A stretch of 40,947 nt of DNA from Paulinella micropora (Eukaryota; Cercozoa; Imbricatea; Euglyphida): NCBI GenBank assembly GCA_009731375.1, contig BJOX01000144.1, forward strand, positions 1-40,947, in the 5' to 3' direction. The notes below the pieces were generated by a model, which worked only from the letters and a program-made list of their open reading frames with translations, did no database searches and was not told where the DNA came from. Below are positions 28,578 to 36,828 of this stretch, one piece after another. Numbering within the stretch: position 1 is the first letter of the stretch; every line of letters begins with the position of its first letter. A program made the translations under genes and the position numbers.

Positions 28578-29130
28578 TTACAAAAATCGCTTATTGAAAT
28601 TTTGCCTCAGTTCGTCCGATACAGAATCAACATACAAAAAGTTAAACCGTTCTTTGGTCGCCCCGTGATATTTTTCAATGAAGTAGTCTAAATCATACCC
28701 AAGGTCCAAATGCTTATACACGAGTTCAATTTTATCAACACTCTGACCAGGAAAAATAAGGAGGTAGTCCAACTGTTTAATTGCCTCAGGTTTCATGTCG
28801 TTAAGGTACTGCGAGCTCATAATCACCTTTGACTTATAGTGACGGGTTTTCTTTAACAGGTCGCTTACTGACTTATCTCTGAGTCCACTTCCAAGGTTCT
28901 TTGTAGATGTGGTCTTTGTGTATCGTGCTGGCAATAATAACAATACGGGTCTTTTTGTCAGTCGTTCGTTTCAGGATTTCAAACAGTGCGGTCGTCTTGC
29001 CACTCTTCTTGCGAGCGAGAAGAAATATATTGGCATACGGCTCGCCAAATAACGTATATCCTTTTGCCAACTTGTCGCCATCTCCGTTTTGCTTGACTGG
29101 TCTAACTCGTATATCGTTAATTTTTTCCAT
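28578..29130 (-). pseudogene. ATPase: FtsK/HerA-type genome-packaging ATPase, frame-broken and apparently lacking Walker B
   Basis: I start at the ATG at 29130. ARKKSGKTT at residues 39-47 is the P-loop, with Ala where Gly usually begins it. STIHKDHIYKEP follows, as in this family, and the frame then ends in TAA. A second frame from about 28895 continues with LLKKTRHYKSKVIMSSQ, the arginine/sensor part, and a normal C-terminus. The stretch that should carry Walker B (an acidic pair after hydrophobic residues) is not visible in either frame. The distance from P-loop to SSQ is only about 60 residues, much shorter than usual. An internal deletion with a frameshift fits best; an assembly collapse is possible. 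Confidence 0.75.
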
Positions 29131-29182
29131 CACTCTATATTTTATTAACCGAGAAATTCTAAACAAATAACAATTCTTCCAG

Positions 29183-29512
29183 CTAGTTGGTCAGTCTCAC
29201 ACTGCCATTGTCTGTTTTAAGCACTTTAAAGGTGTATTGCCCGTCGGTCCAATTAATAATCCCCAAGTTGTAGCTAAGATTGGAAATGTTTGCGGTGTTG
29301 CTGTCGGCGAATGTGCCAATAATTCCAATGCGGTCCATATAAAGGATTTTTGTTTTCGTCTCCGTCGTATTATTCATATAGTGGATAAACTTAACATTCA
29401 TTCTTGTTGGTGTAAAGTTCATTTGAATGTTTTTGTCAAATGTCTTGCTACCATTGACCCCGCCTGGAAAATCATTACTCAGAAAAATAATCTTTTGGTA
29501 TTTATAGTCCAT
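29183..29512 (-). CDS. Small beta-rich protein, possible minor virion component
   Basis: A 109-residue intact frame with many Asn, Thr and aromatic residues and alternating hydrophobic pattern, suggesting a beta-sandwich. No family is recognised. It lies between the ATPase and the cysteine-rich gene. Its ATG at 29512 is divergent from the ATG at 29517, only 4 bp away, so the promoters of the two genes must lie within each other's coding sequence or further away. Confidence 0.55.
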   Translation of the reverse strand: MDYKYQKIIFLSNDFPGGVNGSKTFDKNIQMNFTPTRMNVKFIHYMNNTTETKTKILYMDRIGIIGTFADSNTANISNLSYNLGIINWTDGQYTFKVLKTDNGSVRLTN

Positions 29513-29516
29513 CGTG

Positions 29517-29783
29517 ATGCTCTCTATATTTACATTTATAAACTTTTTATTAATTAATATTTCTGCTCGGACTGCTTGTGATTTCTATTCGAGATACAGC
29601 GATAAAAAAAATGAAAGTTGTCTCTATTGTATTCAAAAAGGAATAGAAACCAAATTTAAATGTGTTTTCATAAATAACGGAAATAATGGTTGTCGTAGTT
29701 TTGATGAAGCTATTCCGCTAATCTGTGCTGGTGATAGCTCTTGGTATAAAACTCAACTATATGAGTGTTCATTTCTTACTTGA
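29517..29783 (+). CDS. Cysteine-rich secreted protein (PSI-like pattern)
   Basis: An 88-residue protein. Residues 1-20 are a signal peptide (LSIFTFINFLLINISARTA), probably cut before CDFYSR. The mature part has seven cysteines, including the tight CLYC pair, then KCV, GC, IC and EC. The spacing is reminiscent of PSI/plexin-type disulphide domains, but the match is weak. I chose ATG 29517 over the preceding GTG codon. A related broken copy lies at 1491-1753. In both elements the gene ends tail to tail with, and slightly overlaps, the membrane-protein frame at the end of the fibre region. Secretion or a virion-surface or lumenal role is likely. Confidence 0.7.
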   Translation: MLSIFTFINFLLINISARTACDFYSRYSDKKNESCLYCIQKGIETKFKCVFINNGNNGCRSFDEAIPLICAGDSSWYKTQLYECSFLT

Positions 29784-30103
29784 AGATGGGCTAGGAAGGC
29801 ATATCCCAATCAATAGTGTCAAAATACCCACATAAGTGTTGGCAACCTCGCACGGCAAGTTCTTTTCAGACAGCCTCACGATACAAAGGGTTATAATCGC
29901 GATAATGATACCCATTTGAAACAGATACTTAATAAGACGGCTGTCAGTTTTTCGCTTTGTCAAACAGCAATCCCAGCTGTCCTCGTATTCGTGGTCTAAT
30001 TTTTTTCTTCCTGCTTAATTTGGACATCTAGCACACGGTTCTTCAACTCTGGTGTGAGGTCTTCCGTCTCTATGATTGGTGGTGGTGGATGTAATCTAGG
30101 CAT
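29769..30103 (-). pseudogene. Small two-segment membrane protein with a frame break at an A-run
   Basis: The ATG at 30103 overlaps the stop of the S74 frame (ATGCCTAG), suggesting translational coupling. It encodes a proline-rich start, then a short helix ending in EEKN and a TAG. The second frame, without an ATG, encodes a WDCC motif, RKTDSRLIKYLFQ and two hydrophobic segments (near IIIAIITLCIV and GILTLLIGIC). The related element A sequence has both parts in one frame. The break is the heptamer AAAAAAT at about 29999-30005, in the register of a -1 slippery site. It may be programmed frameshifting, a mutation or a homopolymer error. Confidence 0.6.
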
Positions 30104-31111
30104 TAAGAGGAAATACGACTGCTCGGATTTCTGCTAATTGGTTGGTTTGGTCTTGTAATATATTAAGTAAAGTTTTATTTTCTTTTTCTAAATAAATCAC
30201 CTTTTCTGATAATTGTTGAACCGCCTTAATTGACGGGGCGATAAACTCGGGATAACCTATACCATAACCGACATCACCACTATCAATACATTTAACATCT
30301 TCTGGATTAACACTCACACCTTTCAATTCGTATTCTTTTCTTGGCTTTGGACACGGAACCATAATTGTTTCTTTTATAAAACCGCCAAAATCTAGCATAT
30401 CCATTTCTGTTAGTATTTCTTCCAGTTCCTGTGCTATTAAGCCAGTCCTACATTTCTCGTTGTCGTCAATCATACGATAGCAGACTGGATTTAACTTATT
30501 GATAAAATCCAAACCTAAGCATTCCTTTATATCTTCTTTTTTTCTCCTGTCTGAATATTGAATTGGATTAGACAATACCCATAATTGTCCATCACTTGCT
30601 TTCAAAGACATTAAAGCAGTATTTGAACTATTCTCCCATATGAATCCACTCGTTGAAGAATTATTCACTCTAAATCTAATAGCATAAGAAGTTATCCTCC
30701 GCCAACTCCTCCTGCTGGTGCTGTTCCTGTTCCGCTTAATGCTTTATTTGCCCCAGACTGGCTCATATAAATCCCCCAGTTTGAATCTCCAATGTCCCAC
30801 ATAAATATTCCTCTCGCATTCGTCCCGTCTGTTTGTCCTTGAATTGCTATTTTCGCCCCATTAGTTGATGCTGATGCCGTTGTTAGTGTGCCTGTGTATG
30901 TAATCCCCGCATTCGCAGTTAGTGCCTTTGAAGCCGTAATTCCTGTGTTGTTGATTCTAAATAATTCGTTTGTTATGCCATAATAAAACACATGACTATC
31001 AGCCACATCATTAACATTATAAATCAATGTATTGTTATTGATACCAAAACCAAGAAAAGCAGTTGTGGAACCTGTTTCTCCATCCCATAAGACCAGTTTA
31101 TTATTTGCCAA
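30096..31111 (-). pseudogene. Fibre C-terminal region with S74 intramolecular chaperone
   Basis: Two frames (31111-30692 and 30668-30096) break at a one-base difference next to GGAGGA; the related sequence at 32860-32900 has the same peptide without a break. The second frame contains YSDRRKKEDI, then LNPVCYRM and GLIAQELEEIL, the peptidase S74 signature. In phage endosialidases and related proteins this domain trimerises fibres and then cuts itself off between Ser and Asp; the Ser-Asp pair is present here. A coiled coil follows. The first frame has beta-rich tip-like sequence. This would be the folding end of the long fibre. Confidence 0.75.
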
Positions 31112-31122
31112 CGCACTTCTAT

Positions 31123-32502
31123 CTACAAATATTTTTTGCCAGCACCTACTACTATGTTGTCACTCGTTGTTAATGTTGTCGTAGTTATCCCCGCATTTGC
31201 TGTTATCAATCCGCTTGCGGTTGCCGTTGTTGTTGATATACTCGCATTTGCCGTTATTAATCCACTCGCCGTTAGTGTCGTCGTTGATATACCCGCGGTT
31301 GAAGTAATTGTTGTCCCTGTTATTGTTCCACCATTTGTTATATTGTTTGAGTTCATATCCAAAGCACCATAAAACCGCATACCCCCTGCATTGTTAAAAC
31401 GAACAATGTCAGACGAAGCACTTTTATTGTCCAAAAGTTTTGAAATATAAAGTTCTGCTCCTTTTACATCAAATGCTACATTAGTGAATAAATATCCTCT
31501 TTGGTCGGCGGTTCCACTTGAATCAGTGTTTAAAGTATATAAGAAAGACTGCCAATCACCTGATGTCTGTGAAAAGAATATGTCTCCTCCATTTTGGTTT
31601 AATATCCTAGCCCCATTATATGTAATATTTCCGCCATTAGTGATAGTTTGATTATTAAAATCAGCATTGTTCGTTAAAGTTAGATATTTTATCTCTGTTC
31701 TCGTTCCATTGAATGTTTTAATTCCCGTTATTGTTTGGTCTCCTGTTAGTTTTACATTTTGCCCGTCCAATGTGTCCGCATAACCTTTTGTCGCTCCGTC
31801 CGTCGCTAATGTCGGAGTTCCAAGGTTGGCTATTTTGCTACTATTACAATCTAGCCCCGAAGCATTTACCCAACCTACAATCGCCCCATCAATAATGAAA
31901 CTTATTTTTTTCGCATTTATTTCAAAGTTATAATGTACGCCCGTGCCCATATCAAGGCATCCGATAGTTCCTATATTGGCTGTGGAGTTAAAAACGATGA
32001 ATGTTCCCTTTGTCGTCGCATTTGTTGAATTTCCAGTTATTTCAAGGGCACTGCTAAATGTCTTAATTCCTGCTATGGTTTGGTTCCCCGTTAGTTTAAC
32101 GGCATCAAGGTCGTCAGAATATTTACTATTTTTTAAGTAGGTGTTAGTAATATTTGTGTAAGTAGTTCCTCCTGCCAAGTCCCAATCTGCTATGAATCCT
32201 TCGCCACCCGTTAGTTCGTGAAATCTAATTACCGGATTATGATAACCTACACTAAAACTTTGTGTTGATGTTATACTTCCAGGGTCATTGACGCCGTGCG
32301 CCCCGTAATGCGAAGCAACGAGTTTTTCATCTATATACCAATCACTAGCATCATCCGACCTGATACGGAATGTAATATTAGTAGCGACTGGAATGTCAAT
32401 ATAACCTTCAAATAGTATGAAATTATTGCCAGTATAAACCGTTAATGGATTTTGATTTAAATTATCGCTGTATGTCATACTCGTTGGAGAGTTAAATAAC
32501 AT
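31123..32502 (-). CDS. Fibre segment with PA14 domain and stalk repeats
   Basis: A 459-residue frame. Residues 1-125 match a PA14 domain: FEGYIDIPVATNITFRIRSDD followed by ASDWYIDE and a C-terminal ADWDLAG. PA14 domains bind carbohydrate in adhesins, glycosidases and toxins. After this come stalk repeats (KLTGNQTIAGIKTF type) and a QNGGDIFFSQTSGD block, closely related to element A at 3300-4100. It shifts by -1 relative to the preceding frame and again relative to the next, so it was probably part of one larger fibre. Domain and repeats suggest receptor or glycan binding. Confidence 0.7.
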   Translation of the reverse strand: MLFNSPTSMTYSDNLNQNPLTVYTGNNFILFEGYIDIPVATNITFRIRSDDASDWYIDEKLVASHYGAHGVNDPGSITSTQSFSVGYHNPVIRFHELTGGEGFIADWDLAGGTTYTNITNTYLKNSKYSDDLDAVKLTGNQTIAGIKTFSSALEITGNSTNATTKGTFIVFNSTANIGTIGCLDMGTGVHYNFEINAKKISFIIDGAIVGWVNASGLDCNSSKIANLGTPTLATDGATKGYADTLDGQNVKLTGDQTITGIKTFNGTRTEIKYLTLTNNADFNNQTITNGGNITYNGARILNQNGGDIFFSQTSGDWQSFLYTLNTDSSGTADQRGYLFTNVAFDVKGAELYISKLLDNKSASSDIVRFNNAGGMRFYGALDMNSNNITNGGTITGTTITSTAGISTTTLTASGLITANASISTTTATASGLITANAGITTTTLTTSDNIVVGAGKKYL

Positions 32503-34304
32503 GAATTAAAAACTGAGTTCATTGCTGTTTCATTACTTATGGTTCCTCCGCTGTAATCCCATTTTTTTACTAGCAGTTTATCTTTCATAACCATAACATT
32601 TGTGTATTTTCTTATTTGTGTGTCTGTATATTTTTTTGTGGCTACGTGGTCATTGGCCGTTATTAATAAATTCGTTCCCATAGTTATTAAACCTGTTGTT
32701 GTTATCGCATTGACTGATGTTATGCTTTGGCTATTTAGGTCAAGGCCACCGTAGCACATTAATTGCCCATCGCTTCCTCTCAACGACATTATAGCAGTAT
32801 TTGAGGAATTTTCCCATATAAAACCATTTGTTGAACCATTAAAAGCCCTAAATCTTATAGCATGAGAAGATATTCCTCCGCCTACCCCTCCTGCTGGCGC
32901 TGTTCCTCCGCTTAATGATTTAAGATTACCAGAAGATGTCATATAAATGCCCCAGTTTGAGTCAACATCATCCCACATAAATATTCCATAAGTATTTGTT
33001 CTGTCATTACCATTTTGAATAGATAACTTACAACCGCCATTTGATTTTAATATTCCGCTTGTTGTTAATGTGGTTGTTGATACTCCCGCATTTGCTTTAA
33101 TTTCATTACTAAATGTTTTAATTCCTGCTATGGTTTGGTCTCCTGTTAATTTAACGACTGCGGTATCAAGGGCGGAAACATCAATACCATCAACATTACC
33201 AACATTTGTAATCGCAAAACCGCCCATATTTAAACTGCCCGTCATAGCCGTTGTGCCGTCCTTTGCCAGTTTCGTATCGGTATATACCTTCGTTGAAGCA
33301 TCGCCATCATAGAATGGTGCTGGAAGTCCGCTGATTGCGGTCGTGCTGTTAAAATTTAAAACATTGCCAGTTAATGTTATTCCACTCCCCGTGGTAGAAG
33401 CAAGTGTTATGGACGAACCAACGATAGATAATGGATAGCCCGTTGCTTCACCTACCTCCGACGAATAAATAGAACCCGTATTATTGTTGTAATTGAAGAA
33501 TAACTTACCTGTATTTAATGGATTTGAATCTTTTATACCCAAATAAGTAGTAAATATTTTGTTTCCTGTTATTGTTTGGTCTCCTGTTAGTTTAACCACG
33601 GCTGTATCAAGGGCAGAAACATCAATACCATCAACATTACCGACATTTGTTATGTTAAATCCTCCCATATTTAAATCTCCAAACATCATAGCGAGACCAT
33701 CCAATCTAAGAAAAGTTGAGTTTGTGTTTTTCCATTGCCCTGTGCTATAAATGAGCAGTTGATTATCGGCGGGTGTGCCTGTAATTAAAACATCGCTGTG
33801 TGTATTAATTGAGCCGTCCGCGGACACTGAATCATTATTGTCTTCGTGCTCTGATATCCAAGTATCAACATCTTTTGTATTTAGTAAATTGACTCCTGTT
33901 ATGTTCAAATTACCGCCCATACTAATGTTGCCGAATTCATCAACATTTATCGGAAATGTTTTATTTACCCAGTTTATTGAGTTATATGTGAAATAACTAT
34001 TAGTGGCTATCGGTGCGGTTATGACGACATCTGTGAGTGTATCAATTGAACCAATGGTTGTATTTCTCAATTTACCATCTACATCATTATATGTTAAGTA
34101 TTGCCCGACCGTTGGTGCGGATATGTTTGTGTCTATCAAATTGTATAGACTGGTTTGGTGCGGATTACTTGTATTAGAACGGTGTTGAGTTGAAGATTTA
34201 ACCTCGTCATTGTCCCTCACTCGTTGCTCTGTGTAGTATAGATTTTTTCCTTCTTTTATGTCTGATGACAGAGAAGTCAAAAAAAGAAAACAATGATGTT
34301 TCAA
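32475..34304 (-). CDS. Fibre-like protein, N-terminal stalk
   Basis: A 609-residue frame with several copies of a unit like DLNMGGFNITNVGNVDGI followed by VVKLTGDQTI-G-K-F, a trimeric beta-helix stalk typical of phage and viral fibres. Near residue 480 it has a TAPAGGVGGGI block that is repeated in the next genes. No signal peptide is evident. The ATG at 34304 lies in a sensible position, but the N-terminal 25 residues look unusual. It overlaps the next frame by 28 bp with a -1 relation. With the downstream frames it would make a fibre of roughly 1,400 residues. Confidence 0.7.
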   Translation of the reverse strand: MKHHCFLFLTSLSSDIKEGKNLYYTEQRVRDNDEVKSSTQHRSNTSNPHQTSLYNLIDTNISAPTVGQYLTYNDVDGKLRNTTIGSIDTLTDVVITAPIATNSYFTYNSINWVNKTFPINVDEFGNISMGGNLNITGVNLLNTKDVDTWISEHEDNNDSVSADGSINTHSDVLITGTPADNQLLIYSTGQWKNTNSTFLRLDGLAMMFGDLNMGGFNITNVGNVDGIDVSALDTAVVKLTGDQTITGNKIFTTYLGIKDSNPLNTGKLFFNYNNNTGSIYSSEVGEATGYPLSIVGSSITLASTTGSGITLTGNVLNFNSTTAISGLPAPFYDGDASTKVYTDTKLAKDGTTAMTGSLNMGGFAITNVGNVDGIDVSALDTAVVKLTGDQTIAGIKTFSNEIKANAGVSTTTLTTSGILKSNGGCKLSIQNGNDRTNTYGIFMWDDVDSNWGIYMTSSGNLKSLSGGTAPAGGVGGGISSHAIRFRAFNGSTNGFIWENSSNTAIMSLRGSDGQLMCYGGLDLNSQSITSVNAITTTGLITMGTNLLITANDHVATKKYTDTQIRKYTNVMVMKDKLLVKKWDYSGGTISNETAMNSVFNSCYLTLQRV

Positions 34305-34326
34305 AGATATTTCTCAAATTTTGAAA

Positions 34327-34584
34327 CTACCACAAATAATGATAAGAATAGTAATTAGCATACTCTGGATTGTTGTATGTTAATTCACCTTTTGAATTTC
34401 TTATAGCTTTTGCTCTCGCTCTGTAATTTCTTCTTCTTTCTTTGTCTAAATGGTTGAGATGCGAAAAAAGTCCTGTGCGGTCTTTGTAATGCTCATATCT
34501 GACATCATCGAAATGAACTATTTTTCCTTTTGGTGTAGTAATAGTATATTTTTTATTTTTTACACTTGACTTTGAAAATCTCAT
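34327..34584 (-). CDS. Small conserved protein, DUF5754-like
   Basis: An 85-residue intact basic protein. KKYTITTPKGKIVHFDDVRYEHYKD followed by H-LDKERRRNYRARAKAI and a C-terminal Tyr/Trp motif is the pattern of a small family (similar to DUF5754) recurring in PLVs, virophages and large DNA viruses. The role is unknown. I am unsure of the exact family name, but the pattern is characteristic. Confidence 0.6.
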   Translation of the reverse strand: MRFSKSSVKNKKYTITTPKGKIVHFDDVRYEHYKDRTGLFSHLNHLDKERRRNYRARAKAIRNSKGELTYNNPEYANYYSYHYLW

Positions 34585-34626
34585 ATTATATGAACCTTTT
34601 AAAAAAAATCTTCACCAAAAATAGAG

Positions 34627-34830
34627 ATGAACAAGATAAAAAATTTACCGTTAGATGTTCGCTTACACATTATGGACTACCTATATAATCATCGTATGTA
34701 TGACTTCACTAGTTGCTATGTGTGTGGATTAACTCTGTGTTTAGCGAACCGACAGATTACAGCCATTGATGATAGTTTTGATTGGTTTTATATGTATGAG
34801 TTTTTTGTTCTAATTATTGTTTTGAACTAG
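34627..34830 (+). CDS. F-box-like small protein
   Basis: A 67-residue frame beginning LPLDVRLHIMDYLY, which resembles the start of an F-box (LP-x-hydrophobic-x4-I-x2-YL). Two Cys pairs follow and the C-terminus is hydrophobic. F-box proteins recruit targets to SCF ubiquitin ligases; with the RING gene it could form a ubiquitin-directed accessory set, but this is speculative given the short match. Confidence 0.4.
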   Translation: MNKIKNLPLDVRLHIMDYLYNHRMYDFTSCYVCGLTLCLANRQITAIDDSFDWFYMYEFFVLIIVLN

Positions 34831-34850
34831 AAAAAAAAGAAAGATTGATA

Positions 34851-34856
34851 TATAAG
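34851..34856 (+). promoter_or_regulatory. TATAAG promoter motif of the integrase gene
   Basis: TATATAAGG lies 39 bp before the integrase ATG, matching the motif at 15031, 15713, 1251 and, on the minus strand, 24075 and 21022. Confidence 0.5.
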
Positions 34857-34894
34857 GATACAACATTAGGTGTGATAAAGTATTAGGAGGTGCG

Positions 34895-35815
34895 ATGGAC
34901 GACGAATTACAAGAACTGAAAGAACAACAAGCATTAGAACTACATTATCAAAAAAAACAAAGTAAGAAATGGAATACAATATGGGCTGATAAACCGTTGA
35001 AACAAGTGTTCGTAGATTTGGCTGATATGTCTAAGTTAAAAGATAAACCAGGTAATAAAAAATATGCCTTTATGTTGGTTTGGATTGACACTAATAGTAG
35101 ATTTTTAGAAGTTAGACCGCTGAAAAATAAAACTGCGAATGAAGTATATACTGGTTTAAAATCTATTCCATATATCCCAGAAATCATTACAACAGACAGC
35201 GGAGGAGAATACAAAGGAGCAGTTAATAAATATTTTGAACACAGAACAGTTGAAGTAGGAGACCACAAAGCACTCGCAATAGTTGACCGTATTATCAGAA
35301 CTATTAGAAGGTGGCTTGACATACTATTTGAAACTAATGGGAACTTTGACTGGGTCTCATACATTGATGATATGGTCAAAGCTTACAATAATCGTTTTCA
35401 TCCAACAATCAAAGCTAGACCAATTGACATCATGAACGGAAAAGCTACTAATAAACAAAAAATTGAAAGAGATGAAAGTATTAACGAATTTGAACCTGGC
35501 GATAAGGTAAGACGAGAAGTTCAACGAAATCTATTTTCAAAAGGCGGACGAACTTGGTCAAAGCAGATATATACGGTTTTGGGTAGAAATGGATTTAAGA
35601 TTGTGCTATCTAATAAAGAACTAGTTAGCCCCCGCGAGTTGTTAAAGACCAAGTTTGAAAAGCCAGTTGATGATGAAAAGCAAATTAACGAACAAGTTCA
35701 AGAGATAACGAAGGAGAAGAAAATAAAGCAACAGTTGAAAAAAGAAGACATACAACCAGAAAACATAATTGAAACCAAAAGACACAAAAAGAAAAAAGTA
35801 GTTTTTGATTTATGA
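34895..35815 (+). CDS. INT: rve-family integrase (retrovirus-like)
   Basis: A 306-residue intact protein. The catalytic core has Asp41 in VFVDLADM and Asp101 in ITTDSGGEYKG. The third acidic residue, normally Glu, appears as Asp131 in HKALAIVDRIIRT. A C-terminal SH3-like region follows (FEPGDKVRR, YTVLGRNGFKIVLSN) and then a basic tail. The enzyme cuts the viral ends and joins them to host DNA; the TGTGTT duplication fits its activity. Its 3' end lies in the right TIR. As one of the few intact replication-module genes it suggests that integration was recent or that the breaks elsewhere are sequencing errors. Confidence 0.9.
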   Translation: MDDELQELKEQQALELHYQKKQSKKWNTIWADKPLKQVFVDLADMSKLKDKPGNKKYAFMLVWIDTNSRFLEVRPLKNKTANEVYTGLKSIPYIPEIITTDSGGEYKGAVNKYFEHRTVEVGDHKALAIVDRIIRTIRRWLDILFETNGNFDWVSYIDDMVKAYNNRFHPTIKARPIDIMNGKATNKQKIERDESINEFEPGDKVRREVQRNLFSKGGRTWSKQIYTVLGRNGFKIVLSNKELVSPRELLKTKFEKPVDDEKQINEQVQEITKEKKIKQQLKKEDIQPENIIETKRHKKKKVVFDL

Positions 35816-36134
35816 GTGGGCCGATCCGCCAGATAGTAAATATTGTTGATAATTTTGATGAATGTCGCGGAGCTGATGCCGATGTTGCGGTTTTGGAGTA
35901 AAGTCGCAAAAGAGCGAAATAGGGAAAAATGGGAAAACAGAAAATCACTTCTGAGTGGGTGTGCCGAAGTGGCACCCTATACTACCCGTGTAAAAAAGGG
36001 GGATTTATGCTGTTATCTCTTTTATAAATAAACGAATATGGCAAAACTGGCAAACGATAGCAAAATTCAAAAGCAAAGGGGGGGGGGGGGGGGGGATGCT
36101 TTGAATCACACCCCCTTTTGCTTGTCATTTTTTT
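35760..36134 (-). repeat. Right terminal inverted repeat
   Basis: Inverted copy of 14621-15005. Its inner 55 bp encode the last residues of the integrase, so the integrase C-terminal codons are duplicated, without function, in the left repeat. A G-run of about 18 bases lies near 36079. Confidence 0.92.
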
Positions 36135-36140
36135 TGTGTT
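36135..36140. repeat. Target-site duplication TGTGTT, right copy
   Basis: Direct copy of 14615-14620. Its first base adjoins a T-run, so the exact duplication may be 5 (GTGTT) or 6 bp. Confidence 0.72.
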
Positions 36141-36414
36141 TACCCTGCATTTTTGTTTTGCTGTCGCTACACCTGCACACAACACCAAGTATGAAAATGC
36201 TTTCGTGTCTAAATCAAAGTGCATGTAAATATATACTTATTTAAGTATTTACATATGGATTGACCTTGACAGTTTGCTTTGACATCCTGCTTGGTATCAG
36301 GCAAAGGACAATATCCATATTGCGTGTTTGCAAACTCATTATGTATGAAAAAAAATGAAGGGGGGGGGGGGATATGTTGGGTAAGACATACAGTAAGCGG
36401 GTATGTGAGAGATG

Positions 36415-36452
<38 letters not shown>

Positions 36453-36828
36453 GGAAGAGAGAAAGTACCAGGAGACTCTTTACGTTGGTTGTTTGCTTGG
36501 CGTGTGAGTCAGACCTTCCATCTGTGATGGGTTTGAAAGGTCCGTCACTCATCTGAGACAAGAACCAAGCAAAAAACAACAAAAATAAATAAGTAAGTGA
36601 AAAAATAAATATATACATATAAATAAACAAAAATAATTACTATGTATCGGATTTGTGTTGAGTGTTCAATGTGCTACGTGCCTGAGGGTTTCGTATTCAA
36701 TAGACCAGCTTCTTACTAGTGAAAAGTAAGTATGTAAGCCAGGAAGCAAGTAAGTAAGTAAGTAAGTAAATAAGAAGATTTCGGGTCCGGCAGAGCCGAC
36801 ATGTGATAGATTTAGATAGAGAGTTGTT

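Larger units (their letters stand above)
14621..36134. mobile_element. Element B: nearly complete Polinton/Maverick-like (PLV) provirus
   Basis: It is bounded by terminal inverted repeats of about 380 bp and by TGTGTT duplications. Inside are the hallmark genes of this class: rve integrase, DNA polymerase, Ulp1-like protease, packaging ATPase, double-jelly-roll capsid protein and penton-like protein, plus a lipase and a Pif1-like helicase. The apparent length of 21.5 kb includes about 1.4 kb of duplicated contig ends, so the true size is near 20 kb, normal for Polintons and PLVs. Polymerase, helicase, protease, ATPase and fibre frames are interrupted, so as assembled it could not replicate by itself. 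Confidence 0.92.

Noticed and set aside
29769-30668. A MYRF-like architecture: S74 chaperone followed by a transmembrane anchor in one protein, releasing the fibre from a membrane by self-cleavage
   Set aside because: In element B the S74 frame has its own TAG, and the membrane protein has its own overlapping ATG. In element A the two parts are joined only across a 10-N gap. The fusion is not demonstrated.
35685-35975. Minus-strand 96-residue frame in the right TIR
   Set aside because: It is the antisense of the integrase 3' end plus repeat sequence and mirrors the left TIR frame.
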